Translations under genes and position numbers: made by a program | Shown here: piece after piece, positions 1-8,782 of the stretch | Layout of the letters: every line of letters starts with the position of its first letter | How positions within the stretch are numbered: the stretch's first letter is position 1 | Assembly (NCBI GenBank): GCA_029262875.1 | Contig: JAJCYO010000075.1 | Location: 60,217-124,216, forward strand | DNA length: 64,000 bases | Direction: 5' to 3' | DNA from: Flavobacteriales bacterium | GTDB lineage: Bacteria; Bacteroidota; Bacteroidia; Flavobacteriales_E; Vicingaceae | The notes under the pieces: generated by a model | What the model was told of the DNA's origin: nothing | Database searches by the model: none | The model's input: the letters and a program-made list of their open reading frames with translations, nothing else

Positions 1-1
1 C

Positions 2-355
2 ATTAAGAAAGTGGCTGATGACATTACGATTGATCAAGGTTTAGTATTGATTATTCTGGAGCAAAACCCAGATATCAGCCAGAAAGAAATAGCTGAGTTG
101 GTGTTTAAAGATTACGCTTCCATGACACGTATGATAGACTTGATGGTGAAAAAAGAGTATTTACAGCGTGCCATTAATGAAGTGGACAGAAGAAGGTTCA
201 CACTTAGTATAAGTAAAAAAGGTAAACAAACGATAAAGAAATTAATCCCTACTGTAAAGCAAAATAGAAGCATTGCTTTAAATGGGTTGAGTCAAAAAGA
301 AATTACACAATTGTACAGTTCTTTAAATAAAATCATAGCCAATTGTACCGCATAA
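2..355 (+). CDS. MarR-family transcriptional regulator (5' end cut off)
   Basis: This is the C-terminal part of a winged-helix regulator. The reading frame is open to the first base of the window, so the true start lies upstream and the GTG at 11 is probably an internal valine codon. The visible part holds a recognition-helix region (SQKEIAELV, then YASMTRMIDLMVKKEYL), the wing with the typical MarR charge pattern (EVDRRRFTLSISKKG), and a C-terminal dimerisation helix. MarR proteins bind operator DNA as dimers and often respond to small ligands. Ligand and targets cannot be read from this fragment. A hairpin terminator follows at 403-437. Confidence 0.85.
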   Translation: MKKVADDITIDQGLVLIILEQNPDISQKEIAELVFKDYASMTRMIDLMVKKEYLQRAINEVDRRRFTLSISKKGKQTIKKLIPTVKQNRSIALNGLSQKEITQLYSSLNKIIANCTA

Positions 356-402
356 AAAGGCAGTTTAGTGAATACCGTTCTGGTATGTTTAGTTAGTGCA
401 AA

Positions 403-437
403 AAAGCTCCTCGAGAAGTCGGGGAGCTTTGTCTTTT
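403..437 (+). terminator. Rho-independent terminator after the MarR gene
   Basis: The arms AAAGCTCC (403-410) and GGAGCTTT (423-430) form an 8-bp stem followed by a T-rich run (GTCTTTTT). It lies 48 bp past the MarR stop and just before the end of the convergent gene at 442, so it may serve both strands. Confidence 0.8.
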
Positions 438-441
438 TAGG

Positions 442-1548
442 CTATTTCTTATTCAAGGAAGTTTCGGTATAATTAGGCAAACCTAACAAACATTCTTTCC
501 CAGCAAGGTGCAAACCATCATCAATGTAGCTACAGCTTTCACCAGGAAGATTTGGATGTTCTATTACACCCACATGGGCACTTCCAAATCTTGCTACATA
601 AATCTTTCCATCAGGGCCCAATTGTAATGCTGCAACAAATTTAGTCTCGCTGCTCCCCACTTTTACGTAGTCCAATATCCCCTTTTTAAACTTTGCCTTG
701 TCCATCTTAATTTGAACAACTCCTCCTCCACTTTCAGATGATGTAGGATTAGCAATGGAAGCATATACTTTAGAGCCGTCTGGAGAAAACTCAACACCGT
801 ATCCGAAAAAACTCAGTTGAGCGGAAACTAAATTTTTCAATTTTCCTTTAGCATTGTCGAATGAAAATATTTCAAACAATCGATCATCACGAATACAGCT
901 TACAATGTAATCTCCTTTGGGTGAAGATTTCAAGTACCCACCAGCATTACCAGTAACACCACCATGGTGCTTTCCTGTTTTACTGATGACAGGAGTATGA
1001 GACATCCCTTTCTCTGTTAGCAAAAAAGAGCAATACTCATCACTCTCCCATTTGTGTACTACAATCCAAAAATCTTTTCCATTTTTATGTTGAATCGCAG
1101 TGATTTTTTCTGTAGATAAATTCAAAAATAATTTGGAATGAACAACGATAGACCCTGCTCCCTTATTGGTATAAAGATCGACTAATGAATAATATGCTGA
1201 TCCACCATTCCCTCCTAAAGAAAATATATAGTACTGCGTTGGATCACCTGGTGAAGGAACAATCAAACTACTTTGTGTTGATCCTAAATCTTCTCCTAAT
1301 CCAGCGCCTATGTATCGGTGATTCCCTTTGTACAGACTTGACCCATCCGAATAAAGCAACAGATTACCTTGCTCATCACTAATACTGGCACATCCTTCAT
1401 GTGTATTAATGGCTCCATCAGTAACAGCGACAGCACCAGAATCCGTAAACTCAATTCCAGCATTTTTTCCAAAATACCAAATGTTATGTTTGTTCTGAGC
1501 TGAACAACTTAAGCCAACTAAAAGTGTAACTATTAATGCTATCCTCAT
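442..1548 (-). CDS. Exported beta-propeller-like protein
   Basis: A 368-residue protein with an N-terminal export signal (hydrophobic residues 3-13, then LSCSAQ). The cysteine could be a lipobox cysteine, but the context also fits ordinary signal-peptidase cleavage. The mature part starts NIWYFGKNAGIEF and has recurring strand motifs such as LLYSDG, FSPDGSKVYAS and LGPDGKIYVA. This is the pattern of the propeller-like N-terminal domain of large flavobacterial surface proteins. In those proteins it is usually followed by a type IX secretion sorting domain, which is absent here. The start lies only 4 bp after the stop of the gene at 1553-2677, so the two are probably cotranscribed. The function is unknown. 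Confidence 0.7.
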   Translation of the reverse strand: MRIALIVTLLVGLSCSAQNKHNIWYFGKNAGIEFTDSGAVAVTDGAINTHEGCASISDEQGNLLLYSDGSSLYKGNHRYIGAGLGEDLGSTQSSLIVPSPGDPTQYYIFSLGGNGGSAYYSLVDLYTNKGAGSIVVHSKLFLNLSTEKITAIQHKNGKDFWIVVHKWESDEYCSFLLTEKGMSHTPVISKTGKHHGGVTGNAGGYLKSSPKGDYIVSCIRDDRLFEIFSFDNAKGKLKNLVSAQLSFFGYGVEFSPDGSKVYASIANPTSSESGGGVVQIKMDKAKFKKGILDYVKVGSSETKFVAALQLGPDGKIYVARFGSAHVGVIEHPNLPGESCSYIDDGLHLAGKECLLGLPNYTETSLNKK

Positions 1549-1552
1549 GTTC

Positions 1553-2677
1553 TTATTTTACGATAAATTTAAAGTTTATTTTTTTACCATCTGACAAACC
1601 ATCAAGTAGGTAAAATCCAGAAGGGATACCCGCCAAATCAAGTTCCTTGAACACACCTGTTTTAGATAGGATTACCCTCCCATCAATGCTACGAATGCTT
1701 ATGTTTTCTATTGCTTGATCAAAAAACAGTTGATCTTCAGCCGGATTAGGATAGAAATTAGGTTGCTCCATCGTATTAGAGTTTATATCCGTAATGAGCA
1801 GACAACTCCTTGGATCAGTACTCACCACTTCCCAAGCTATTTGCTGCATGATTAATGCTTGTGCTGGAGTTGGCGCATCAAATTGCCAGCCTTGAGAACT
1901 GAACGTAATGTTGGTCAATCCTACAGGGCTCTGGCCAAAAATAGTTGCATAATGAACACAAGCTGATAAATAGTAAGTCATTTCCGAAGGGTGAATCTTC
2001 ACATTAGGCGGATCATTTGAATCAAACATATCTATCCAGTTGCTGATCCCTGGAAAAACACCAGCAATAATACTATCAGACAATGCTTGGTATGCTGCGG
2101 CAACAGGTACAATACAAACATTAGGTCCACCACTGTTTATGAGCGCAACAGAATCGGCAACACGCTCCCAAAGTGGACGCATCGCTGTATTTAAAGCCGT
2201 CCAATCTGCATGTGCAGTTGGTGATGTTGAATCGGCTTCATTGTGAAACTCCATCAAATACATTCTGGTTGCTGGATTGGCTCCAACGGCCATATCATAG
2301 AAATTATCTACGGCTTCCACAGAACTAATAATGTTTGCATTGCACCATTGACTTCCATCAATGACTTCTAATATAGGAATTTGTTCTGCCAGAACAACAA
2401 CATCATAGTTTCCAGTAGGCAGTTCATTCCAAGAATCTGTTCCTCCTCCAGGATTGGCATGATTGAACCATTGATTGGCAATACAAGTGCCTCCAATAAA
2501 TTGAAATCCAAAACCATAAGAATTTATTCCCGCATCATTAGCCAGATCATCGACCATATCCCCCACAATTAAGTCCCAGCCAAAACCGCTGTGACCAATA
2601 TAATACGTATTGTGTTGACTGTAAGAATTAATAACTGTTAACATTATTAAGCTCAATAAAAGTGTAATTTTTTTCAT
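1553..2677 (-). CDS. T9SS type A sorting-domain protein, SGNH-hydrolase-like
   Basis: A 374-residue secreted protein. Residues 1-20 are a signal peptide ending NSYSQ. The body begins with a GHSGFGWD segment placed like the block I nucleophile motif of SGNH hydrolases, and later has KIHPSEMTYYL, resembling the C-terminal Asp/His block. The last ~70 residues (from FYPNPAEDQLFF, with a late SGFYLL strand) are a type A type IX secretion C-terminal domain, which is removed when the protein is passed to the cell surface. The hydrolase assignment is weaker than the secretion signal, because block I is degenerate (GHS instead of GDS). It is probably first in a two-gene unit with the propeller gene downstream. 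Confidence 0.72.
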   Translation of the reverse strand: MKKITLLLSLIMLTVINSYSQHNTYYIGHSGFGWDLIVGDMVDDLANDAGINSYGFGFQFIGGTCIANQWFNHANPGGGTDSWNELPTGNYDVVVLAEQIPILEVIDGSQWCNANIISSVEAVDNFYDMAVGANPATRMYLMEFHNEADSTSPTAHADWTALNTAMRPLWERVADSVALINSGGPNVCIVPVAAAYQALSDSIIAGVFPGISNWIDMFDSNDPPNVKIHPSEMTYYLSACVHYATIFGQSPVGLTNITFSSQGWQFDAPTPAQALIMQQIAWEVVSTDPRSCLLITDINSNTMEQPNFYPNPAEDQLFFDQAIENISIRSIDGRVILSKTGVFKELDLAGIPSGFYLLDGLSDGKKINFKFIVK

Positions 2678-2804
2678 GTGAATTTATTTTAGTTTATACA
2701 AAATGAAGACTTATAATTGGCATTTAATTGTAAAAAAGCGACAGCAATCCGTTAAGATTTTAAAATGATGAAACCTTCACACCCCTTTTATCGTCTTAGT
2801 TGTA

Positions 2805-3674
2805 GTGAAAATTAATTTTAATAAATACGCTCCAGCAAGTAACTTATCGAGGTTTATACAATCTTATTTTGTTATTTCCACAGGGGTTTATTGTAAGGAT
2901 CAAACAGCAACCAATAATCTTCCCTTAGCAAAAGATTCGAACCAGTTTTTAAAAAACCATCCTCAAGGCAGCGTTGATTTGATGTTTACATTAAGAGGAG
3001 AAGGTGTTAAGATTATTACTGCAGATGATAAAAGCAACCAATACAATGACATTTTTATCCTTGCCCAACAAGAAGGAAAGTTTGAACTAAAATTCTCTGA
3101 AGACCTCTTTATCGTAGGAGTAGTATTTTATGGAGAAAGTTTTAAGAAATTATTCAATTTTCCTTTACAAGAACTTTCCAACAGTGGATTAGTGGTGAGT
3201 GATGAATTGAACGAAAGTTACGGTGAGATTCATGCTCAATTGCAACAAAGCTTAACCGAACATGAAATAGTAGGCAGGTTAAATGAGTTTTTCAACAGGC
3301 AATTGTCGCAAATTGATTTTTCATTTACCAAATTCGATCAGTTAATTGAACACATTCGATTGACCAACGGGCAACTCCAAATAGATCAAATAGCTGAACT
3401 TTCCAATTTAAGTACACGTACGCTTCAACGAAGAATGAAAGAGGTAATTGGTGTATCCCCTAAATCTTATTCATCCATTATGCGTTTTAAGCAAGTGATG
3501 AACTTATTGAATTCAAGTACTACAACCGATTGGCAAGATATTCTGTTTAATTGTGGTTATTACGATCAAGCGCACTTTATCAAAGATTTTAAAAAATATA
3601 CGGGACATACTCCGAAAAGCTTTCTGAATGATGACTCTAGTTTATCAGATTTCTTTGCTTCTCAGCACAACTAA
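2805..3674 (+). CDS. AraC-family transcriptional regulator
   Basis: A 289-residue regulator with an N-terminal ligand/dimerisation domain (MKINFNKYAPASNLSRFIQSY is typical of Bacteroidota AraC proteins) and a C-terminal double helix-turn-helix at about 190-280 (IAELSNLSTRTLQRRMKEV, then WQDILFNCGYYDQAHFIKDF and GHTPKSF). The closing signature is the AraC motif 'CGYxDQxHFxxxFKxxxGxTP'. The start is GTG: the frame has no ATG between the stop at 2769 and GTG 2805, and translation from there gives a natural N terminus. It is not in an operon, and its 3' end overlaps the convergent gene at 3671 by 4 bp. Targets are unknown. Confidence 0.88.
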   Translation: MKINFNKYAPASNLSRFIQSYFVISTGVYCKDQTATNNLPLAKDSNQFLKNHPQGSVDLMFTLRGEGVKIITADDKSNQYNDIFILAQQEGKFELKFSEDLFIVGVVFYGESFKKLFNFPLQELSNSGLVVSDELNESYGEIHAQLQQSLTEHEIVGRLNEFFNRQLSQIDFSFTKFDQLIEHIRLTNGQLQIDQIAELSNLSTRTLQRRMKEVIGVSPKSYSSIMRFKQVMNLLNSSTTTDWQDILFNCGYYDQAHFIKDFKKYTGHTPKSFLNDDSSLSDFFASQHN

Positions 3675-3940
3675 GAAGCATTTTTGATGTATTTCTTCAA
3701 TTGGTAGTAACCGATACCACACCCCATTCCTAAGCCACCTACAAAAATCGCAAAAACAACCCCGCTTACATAAAGTATCCAGGTGGGATAATCTTCTCCC
3801 AGTTCAGAACTCATGACTTGCATGGTAGCCTCCATGATAATCATAACAATGGTAGCCAATAGCCCTAAACCAAAATAAATGACTCCAATAAGCAGTAAAA
3901 TGGAAACAATTTTTAGGAGGATGTATTTAGTGCGATTCAT
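3671..3940 (-). CDS. Small two-helix membrane protein
   Basis: An 89-residue protein with two predicted membrane segments (about residues 9-37 and 53-76), a short loop containing SSELGEDYPTW, and a basic C-terminal tail (QLKKYIKN). The family is not recognised. It starts 1 bp after the stop of the 50-residue ORF at 3942-4094, so the two are probably one transcript driven by the promoter box at 4100-4107. Its 3' end overlaps the AraC gene by 4 bp in convergent orientation. Confidence 0.6.
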   Translation of the reverse strand: MNRTKYILLKIVSILLLIGVIYFGLGLLATIVMIIMEATMQVMSSELGEDYPTWILYVSGVVFAIFVGGLGMGCGIGYYQLKKYIKNAS

Positions 3941-3941
3941 C

Positions 3942-4094
3942 CTAACCCAAAGCCCTTTTAGTCACGTAAATACGCCAGCCAAAGATGGCCAACTGCACTT
4001 TATTGGCTTTGGCCAAGTCTAAGCGCTGTTTGGTAAAACTGGGCAATACTGCCTTGTTTATTTTAGCGAGAAATTTAAACCAAGATTGTTTCAT
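3942..4094 (-). CDS. Conserved-looking 50-residue basic protein
   Basis: A complete short frame with ATG at 4094-4092 and TAG at 3944-3942. The product begins MKQSWFKFLAKINKAVLPSF, continues LDLAKANKVQLAIFGWRIYV and ends TKRALG. It is strongly basic, with an amphipathic N-terminal half and a hydrophobic second half. From memory, short flavobacterial proteins with the same 'LDLAKA..KxQLAIxGWRxYVT' ending exist and are sometimes labelled 'SsrA-binding protein'. That name is doubtful, because real SmpB is about 150 residues. A TATTTTTG -10-type box lies 5 bp upstream of the ATG. The 89-residue membrane protein follows 1 bp after the stop. Confidence 0.72.
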   Translation of the reverse strand: MKQSWFKFLAKINKAVLPSFTKQRLDLAKANKVQLAIFGWRIYVTKRALG

Positions 4095-4099
4095 CGGTT

Positions 4100-4107
4100 C
4101 AAAAATA
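4100..4107 (-). promoter_or_regulatory. Bacteroidota -7 box, TATTTTTG
   Basis: On the minus strand TATTTTTG matches the TAnnTTTG box of the Bacteroidota primary sigma factor. Only 5 bp separate it from the ATG at 4094, so the transcript would have almost no 5' leader. No convincing TTTG -33 element was seen at the expected spacing. Confidence 0.45.
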
Positions 4108-4132
4108 ACAATTCAAACGATTTATTGACTGC

Positions 4133-4507
4133 CTATTGATAGCAATTCTCAACAGGACAGGAACCTCCACTCGGGTGGCTCATGTTATCCAATTGGCGTG
4201 ACTCACCATCTTTGCTATAGCTAAAATCATGGTAGTTTTTACACGCTATTTCATAGGCCTCTCGTGAGTCAGCGGCACATTTGTACTTGAAATGAGAATA
4301 ACGTTTTCCTTGTTCTTGTTGTGCTTCAATGGCTGCTACTATATCTTCCTTTAAATTGGATGTAGCGCGGCCAATGTGTTTTGGAACAAAACGATTGGAT
4401 GAATTGATGAACCCAAAGGCATAATTTCCATTGGCACATTCGGGAATAGTAGCTAAGTTTTTTTCACTGATAGCAAAGTGTTTCGAGTTAAGTTTAAGTG
4501 TAGGCAT
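4133..4507 (-). CDS. GIY-YIG-like short domain protein
   Basis: About 124 residues from the preferred ATG at 4507 (MPTLKLNSKHF); an ATG eight codons upstream at 4531 is also possible. The central part (YAFGFINSSNRFVPKHIGRATSNLKEDI, then KRYSHFKYKCAADSREAYEIACKNYHDF) resembles short GIY-YIG-type nuclease folds: a YAFGF strand, then PKHIGRA, then a conserved EAYExxCxxYHDF helix. The tail LDNMSHPSGGSCPVENC has two cysteines that could sit in a small metal knuckle. Whether it is catalytically active is unclear. It stands alone, with no obvious partner gene. Confidence 0.5.
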   Translation of the reverse strand: MPTLKLNSKHFAISEKNLATIPECANGNYAFGFINSSNRFVPKHIGRATSNLKEDIVAAIEAQQEQGKRYSHFKYKCAADSREAYEIACKNYHDFSYSKDGESRQLDNMSHPSGGSCPVENCYQ

Positions 4508-4673
4508 GGTTCGTAAGGTATTAGTTTTCACTAATTTACAGAAAATAATTGGGTTTTACAAATAAAACCTTGCCCTCTTCAAATGGTCATTTAGGCCCTG
4601 TTCTCATTTTTCCAGTAACCATGGGAGAAATGATTCAAAAAGGGGTTCTTTTATTTTGTATTTTTAGCATTGT

Positions 4674-7600
4674 ATGATTCAAAAACCGTTTTCTTTTCAT
4701 TACTGGACACTTTTGTTGGTGTTATTTGCTTTTTCTGCAAGGGCACAGCAAGGTAATTTTAAGAATTACACGGTCAATGATGGTTTAGCACAATCGCAGG
4801 TTTATTCCATTACAGAAGCTGCCAATGGTTATTTGTGGGTAGGAACTAGAGGTGGTGGACTGTGTCAATTTGATGGTTTAGCATTTGAAACCTTTACCAA
4901 AAAGGACGGCTTACCCAGCAACTACATCACGCAGCTTTATCAAGATCAAAATAATCAATTATGGATAGGAACCAGTAACGGCCTGTGCGTTTACAAAGAC
5001 CATCAATTTAAAACCATCTCGTTAGATACCCTTACCTTGAACACCATCATCAATACCATTTTAGAAGATGCAACTGGACGTTTATGGGTGGGCACCAACC
5101 GTGGTTTATTCTACCTAAAAGGAGATAATTTTGAAAGGAAAACACTCTCAACGACCGAAGTAACACATGAGATTACGGCTACCGTTGAAGCACCAAATGA
5201 TGGATTGTGGGTAGGCACCAACCGCGGATTAATGCTCCTTACGGAAGACAGCATTCAAGCCTATACTATCCGTGATGGGCTATCCAACAACTACATTCGT
5301 TCCTTAGTTTATGATCAAAATGACAATTTATGGATAGGAACCTATGGCAAGGGAATCTCCATTTTAACCGAAGATGGTATTGACACATTTGATCCCTTAT
5401 CCTCATTGAATCAATCCATTATCCACGCATTGGTAAATGATACTAAAGGAAACATATGGATTGCTACTTTGTCAAAAGGTTTGGCAAAATGGAATCATTC
5501 CGACAGTACTTTAAGTTACTTTAGTGAGGCTGATGGTCTTGCCAACAACCATGTAAGATGTGTTTTTGAAGATTCCTGGAACAACTTATGGGTAGGAACT
5601 TCAGGAGGTGGAATGAGCAAGTTTTCCGGGCAACATTTTGACCATTACAATGCCACCTCAACACAATTGAAGAGCAACTACATTTATGCGGTAGAAGCGG
5701 TAAACGACAGTGACATTTGGATCAGTACTTCAGGATTGGGCGTTAATCGGTATTACAAAAACAACACCTTTTATTACGGCTCCAAGGAAGGTTTTGTGGA
5801 TGCGAAAGTGAAAGTCATCTACCAATCTAAAGACAGCACTGTATGGTTGGGAACGGAAGGTAAAGGGCTCTTCTTCTTTCAAAACGACACCTTTTTAACT
5901 GGAGACCTTAATCGGAATGTTGGGAGTATGTGGATCAAAGACATCAAGGAAGATGCTCAAAAAAACATTTGGGTAGCTACTTCTGGCGGTGGCATCTGTA
6001 AGATAACCGTTGATCGTTCTGAAGGTATTCCTCAATTTGCTTATAAGCAATTTACAAGGTCAACGGGATTAACCAGCAATAGGGTAAGTCTGTTGCACAT
6101 TGACAAGGATGATAAGGTATGGTTTGCTTATCAAACAGGAGGCTTGGGTTACATTGAAGGAGACAGTCTGGTTCATCATGTATCATCCAAAGAAGGGGTT
6201 AATGCCAGTCCCATTCGTTCTATGGTAGAAGATGATTTCAAGCACCTCTTCATAGGAACTGGAGGGAAAGGGGTTTATCGTTTAGACCTTTATGCAGATA
6301 CTTTATCGTTTACCAATTTTACCAGTGAGCAACTGTTAAGCTCAGACAACATTTATTTGTTGGACATTGACTTGAAGGAGAATCTGTGGGTAGGAAGTGA
6401 AAAAGGGGTCGAAAAAATAAAGCTCGACAATGAAGGCAATTTATTGGAAGCCACCACTTTTGGTGTGGATGAAGGTTTTAAAGGCGTAGAAACTTCTAAA
6501 AATGCGATTACGGTGGACACCAAAGGTGGGGTTTGGATAGGTACCATCAATGGCTTGTTTCGCTACAACGCTAATTACAAAAGCAACAATAACAAAGCGC
6601 CTGTATTAAGCATTACTGATGTTAGTTTGTTTTATGCTTCCATTAAGGAAACGTTGTATGCTGAACATTTAAAATCCCTCCAACAAAACAAGAAGGCATT
6701 ATTGGTATTGGAACACGACCAAAACCACATCACCTTTGATTTTAAGGGGCTGGTATTGACCAAACCCAATCAGGTCCAATACAAATGGAAATTGTTAGGA
6801 GCTGAATCCAAGTGGTCCCCAGTCACAAAAAAAACAAGCATCACCTACTCCAACCTGAATGCTGGAAAGTATGTTTTTCAAGTCTTATCGAGTAACGAAG
6901 ATGGCGTTTGGAACAAAACACCTCAAACGCTTGCTTTTGAAGTGCTGGCTCCTTTCTGGAAGACAACCTGGTTCATTATTGCTTTTACCTCAGCCCTATT
7001 GCTTCTAATTAGTCTCATTGTATGGTCACGCATTCGTACCATTAACAGAAAAGCGAAAACGGCACAAGAACTGTTGAAAATGGAAAACGAAGTATTGGTG
7101 CTTGAACAGAAAGCGTTGCGGTTGCAAATGAATCCTCATTTTATCTTCAATTGCCTCAACTCCATCCAATCCATGATTGTGAAAAAAGACCACAAAACAG
7201 CACGCTATTTCTTGTCTAAGTTCTCTAAACTGATGCGTAAGACCTTGGACAACTCCAGGGAACAGCTCATTTTATTGGATGATGAAATTGAGACCTTAGA
7301 GAATTATTTGTCCATCGAAAAGTTCTGCAACGAAGATCATTTTGAATATGAAATTACAGTGGCAGATAACCTTGCTTCCGACTTTGTTCAGCTCCCTCCT
7401 ATGCTCATCCAACCTTTTGTGGAAAATGCCATTGTGCACGGTGTGGCCCATAAAAAATCTGGTGGTAAAATCAACATTGATTTTAGTGTGGAAGGAAATA
7501 TTCTCAGCTGCACCATAACAGATAATGGTGTGGGCAGAACAAAAGCTGCGGAACTCAATAAAAATAGAAAAGCATCTCATAAATCGACTGCGTTAATCGT

Positions 7601-7727
7601 TACGCAAGAACGATTGGATTATTTGGGTGGTGATGCCGAAAAACAATTGATGATAGAAGATTTAACTGATGGCAAAGGAAACCCATGCGGAACCAAGGTA
7701 ACGCTTCAGCTCCTCATTGCCGATTAA
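4674..7727 (+). CDS. Propeller-domain sensor histidine kinase (LytS-type)
   Basis: A 1017-residue membrane sensor kinase. A signal peptide (1-24, ending ARAQQ) is followed by a periplasmic double propeller of two-component-regulator repeats; LWVGTxxGLxxY-type blades recur from about residue 50 to 640. Next come a Y_Y_Y domain (about 690-755), a membrane helix (about 764-786), and a cytoplasmic His_kinase domain with the LytS motif QMNPHFIFNCLNSI, putting the phospho-accepting His near 822. The HATPase domain carries ENAIVHGV and DNGVGR. The LytTR regulator 22 bp downstream is the obvious partner. The ligand is unknown; the family often senses glycans or peptides. The start fits the signal peptide. 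Confidence 0.92.
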   Translation: MIQKPFSFHYWTLLLVLFAFSARAQQGNFKNYTVNDGLAQSQVYSITEAANGYLWVGTRGGGLCQFDGLAFETFTKKDGLPSNYITQLYQDQNNQLWIGTSNGLCVYKDHQFKTISLDTLTLNTIINTILEDATGRLWVGTNRGLFYLKGDNFERKTLSTTEVTHEITATVEAPNDGLWVGTNRGLMLLTEDSIQAYTIRDGLSNNYIRSLVYDQNDNLWIGTYGKGISILTEDGIDTFDPLSSLNQSIIHALVNDTKGNIWIATLSKGLAKWNHSDSTLSYFSEADGLANNHVRCVFEDSWNNLWVGTSGGGMSKFSGQHFDHYNATSTQLKSNYIYAVEAVNDSDIWISTSGLGVNRYYKNNTFYYGSKEGFVDAKVKVIYQSKDSTVWLGTEGKGLFFFQNDTFLTGDLNRNVGSMWIKDIKEDAQKNIWVATSGGGICKITVDRSEGIPQFAYKQFTRSTGLTSNRVSLLHIDKDDKVWFAYQTGGLGYIEGDSLVHHVSSKEGVNASPIRSMVEDDFKHLFIGTGGKGVYRLDLYADTLSFTNFTSEQLLSSDNIYLLDIDLKENLWVGSEKGVEKIKLDNEGNLLEATTFGVDEGFKGVETSKNAITVDTKGGVWIGTINGLFRYNANYKSNNNKAPVLSITDVSLFYASIKETLYAEHLKSLQQNKKALLVLEHDQNHITFDFKGLVLTKPNQVQYKWKLLGAESKWSPVTKKTSITYSNLNAGKYVFQVLSSNEDGVWNKTPQTLAFEVLAPFWKTTWFIIAFTSALLLLISLIVWSRIRTINRKAKTAQELLKMENEVLVLEQKALRLQMNPHFIFNCLNSIQSMIVKKDHKTARYFLSKFSKLMRKTLDNSREQLILLDDEIETLENYLSIEKFCNEDHFEYEITVADNLASDFVQLPPMLIQPFVENAIVHGVAHKKSGGKINIDFSVEGNILSCTITDNGVGRTKAAELNKNRKASHKSTALIVTQERLDYLGGDAEKQLMIEDLTDGKGNPCGTKVTLQLLIAD

Positions 7728-7749
7728 TTTTATATTTTAGTAGTGCTTT

Positions 7750-8493
7750 ATGAAAACCATTAACGCCATAATCATTGATGACCTCCAGGACTCCAGAGAC
7801 CTTCTGAAACAGGACCTCTTGGATTATTGTCCGCATGTGAATATTATAGGTGAAGCAGATGGTGTGGTTTCCGGATTAAAAGTAATTAAGCAGTTAAACC
7901 CCGAACTGGTTTTTTTAGACATTAATATGAACGATGGTTCAGGTTTCGATTTATTGGAAATCATTAACGAACCTTCTTTTAGTATTATCTTCACTACAGC
8001 TTCCGATTTGTATGCCATTAAAGCCTTTAAATTTTCTGCTGTTGACTACCTGCTCAAACCCATAGATATTGACGATTTAATTGCTGCAGTCAATAAATTG
8101 GAAAACAATACGGCTGCCACCAAAGACAATTACGAGCTGCTCAAAAATAACCTCGAAACCAAGGAGATTGAACGTATTGCCTTGCATACCCAAGAAAAAA
8201 TTCACATCTGCCCCATTGCGGATATTATCCGATGTGAATCGAGTGTGAACTACACCACCTTTTATTTTAAAGATGGTAGTAAAAAGATGATTACCAAAAC
8301 GCTCAAGTACTTTGATCAAATCTTAACGGGTTCTGGTTTCTTTCGGGTGCACCAATCTCACCTCATCAATTCTGATTTCATTAAGGAATACGTCAAGTTG
8401 GATGGTGGTTATTTGGTGATGAAAGATGGTACTAACATTCCTATCTCCAACAGAAAAAAGGCAGAAGTGGTGAAATTGATTTCTGCCTTATAG
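7750..8493 (+). CDS. LytTR-family response regulator
   Basis: A 247-residue response regulator. The receiver domain (1-125) has the acidic pair DD (10-11), the phosphorylation site in LVFLDINM (Asp57), the T/S position in IFTTAS and the Lys in LLKPID. A LytTR DNA-binding domain occupies about 150-247 (IHICPIADIIRCESSVNYTTF, FFRVHQSHLIN, IPISNRKK). It follows the propeller kinase by 22 bp, so the pair is a two-component system. LytTR proteins usually bind two direct repeats about two helical turns apart, and such a pair lies at 9893-9927, upstream of the SPFH lipoprotein gene. Confidence 0.93.
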   Translation: MKTINAIIIDDLQDSRDLLKQDLLDYCPHVNIIGEADGVVSGLKVIKQLNPELVFLDINMNDGSGFDLLEIINEPSFSIIFTTASDLYAIKAFKFSAVDYLLKPIDIDDLIAAVNKLENNTAATKDNYELLKNNLETKEIERIALHTQEKIHICPIADIIRCESSVNYTTFYFKDGSKKMITKTLKYFDQILTGSGFFRVHQSHLINSDFIKEYVKLDGGYLVMKDGTNIPISNRKKAEVVKLISAL

Positions 8494-8514
8494 AACTGTC
8501 TATGAAATCATTTA

Positions 8515-8559
8515 TTCTCGATACAATCCAGACAAATGTCTGAATCACTCGAATTGACA
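8515..8559 (+). repeat. Dispersed palindromic repeat, copy A
   Basis: It begins TTCTCGATACA and ends CACTCGAATTGACA, with a small hairpin between (CAGAC/GTCTG around AAAT). It lies just after the LytTR regulator. Copies C and D have the same end sequences. Confidence 0.8.
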
Positions 8560-8581
8560 TGATTTCTTGAACCAGAAAAAA

Positions 8582-8622
8582 GTGTCCATTCGGGTCATTG
8601 TCGAAATGACAACGAATAAAGT
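8582..8622 (-). repeat. Dispersed palindromic repeat, degenerate copy B
   Basis: It is in the inverse orientation to copy A. It keeps the TGTCCATTCGGGT end and an internal hairpin (GTCATT/AATGAC), but has lost the TATCGAGAA end. Confidence 0.55.
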
Positions 8623-8657
8623 TACCTCTAAAAATCATGTCCGCTCATAAAAATTAT

Positions 8658-8701
8658 TGTCAGTTCGAGTGTTTTCGAAGCATGAGAAAATGTATCGAGA
8701 A
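8658..8701 (-). repeat. Dispersed palindromic repeat, copy C
   Basis: It is inverted relative to copy A. On the plus strand it runs from TGTCAGTTCGAGTG to TGTATCGAGAA. The middle (TTTTCGAAGCATGAGAAAA) can form a hairpin. Sequence of this kind is common between flavobacterial genes. Confidence 0.8.
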
Positions 8702-8726
8702 CAAATGATTTTGTCTCAAAAAGTTA

Positions 8727-8769
8727 TTCTCGATACAACTCGATTAAAATCGAGCCACTCGAACGGACA
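8727..8769 (+). repeat. Dispersed palindromic repeat, copy D
   Basis: It starts TTCTCGATACA and ends CACTCGAACGGACA. The middle contains a perfect CTCGATT/AATCGAG stem around AA. It has the same orientation as copy A. Confidence 0.8.
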
Positions 8770-8782
8770 CTTTTTTCAACAT

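Noticed and set aside
3942..4094. Naming the 50-residue ORF as SmpB (SsrA-binding protein)
   Set aside because: SmpB is about 150 residues with an OB-fold; this product is far too short and lacks that fold, so no symbol was given.
7296..7580. Antisense 94-codon frame in the histidine kinase gene
   Set aside because: It lies wholly under a conserved HATPase domain and shows no start signal or family motif.
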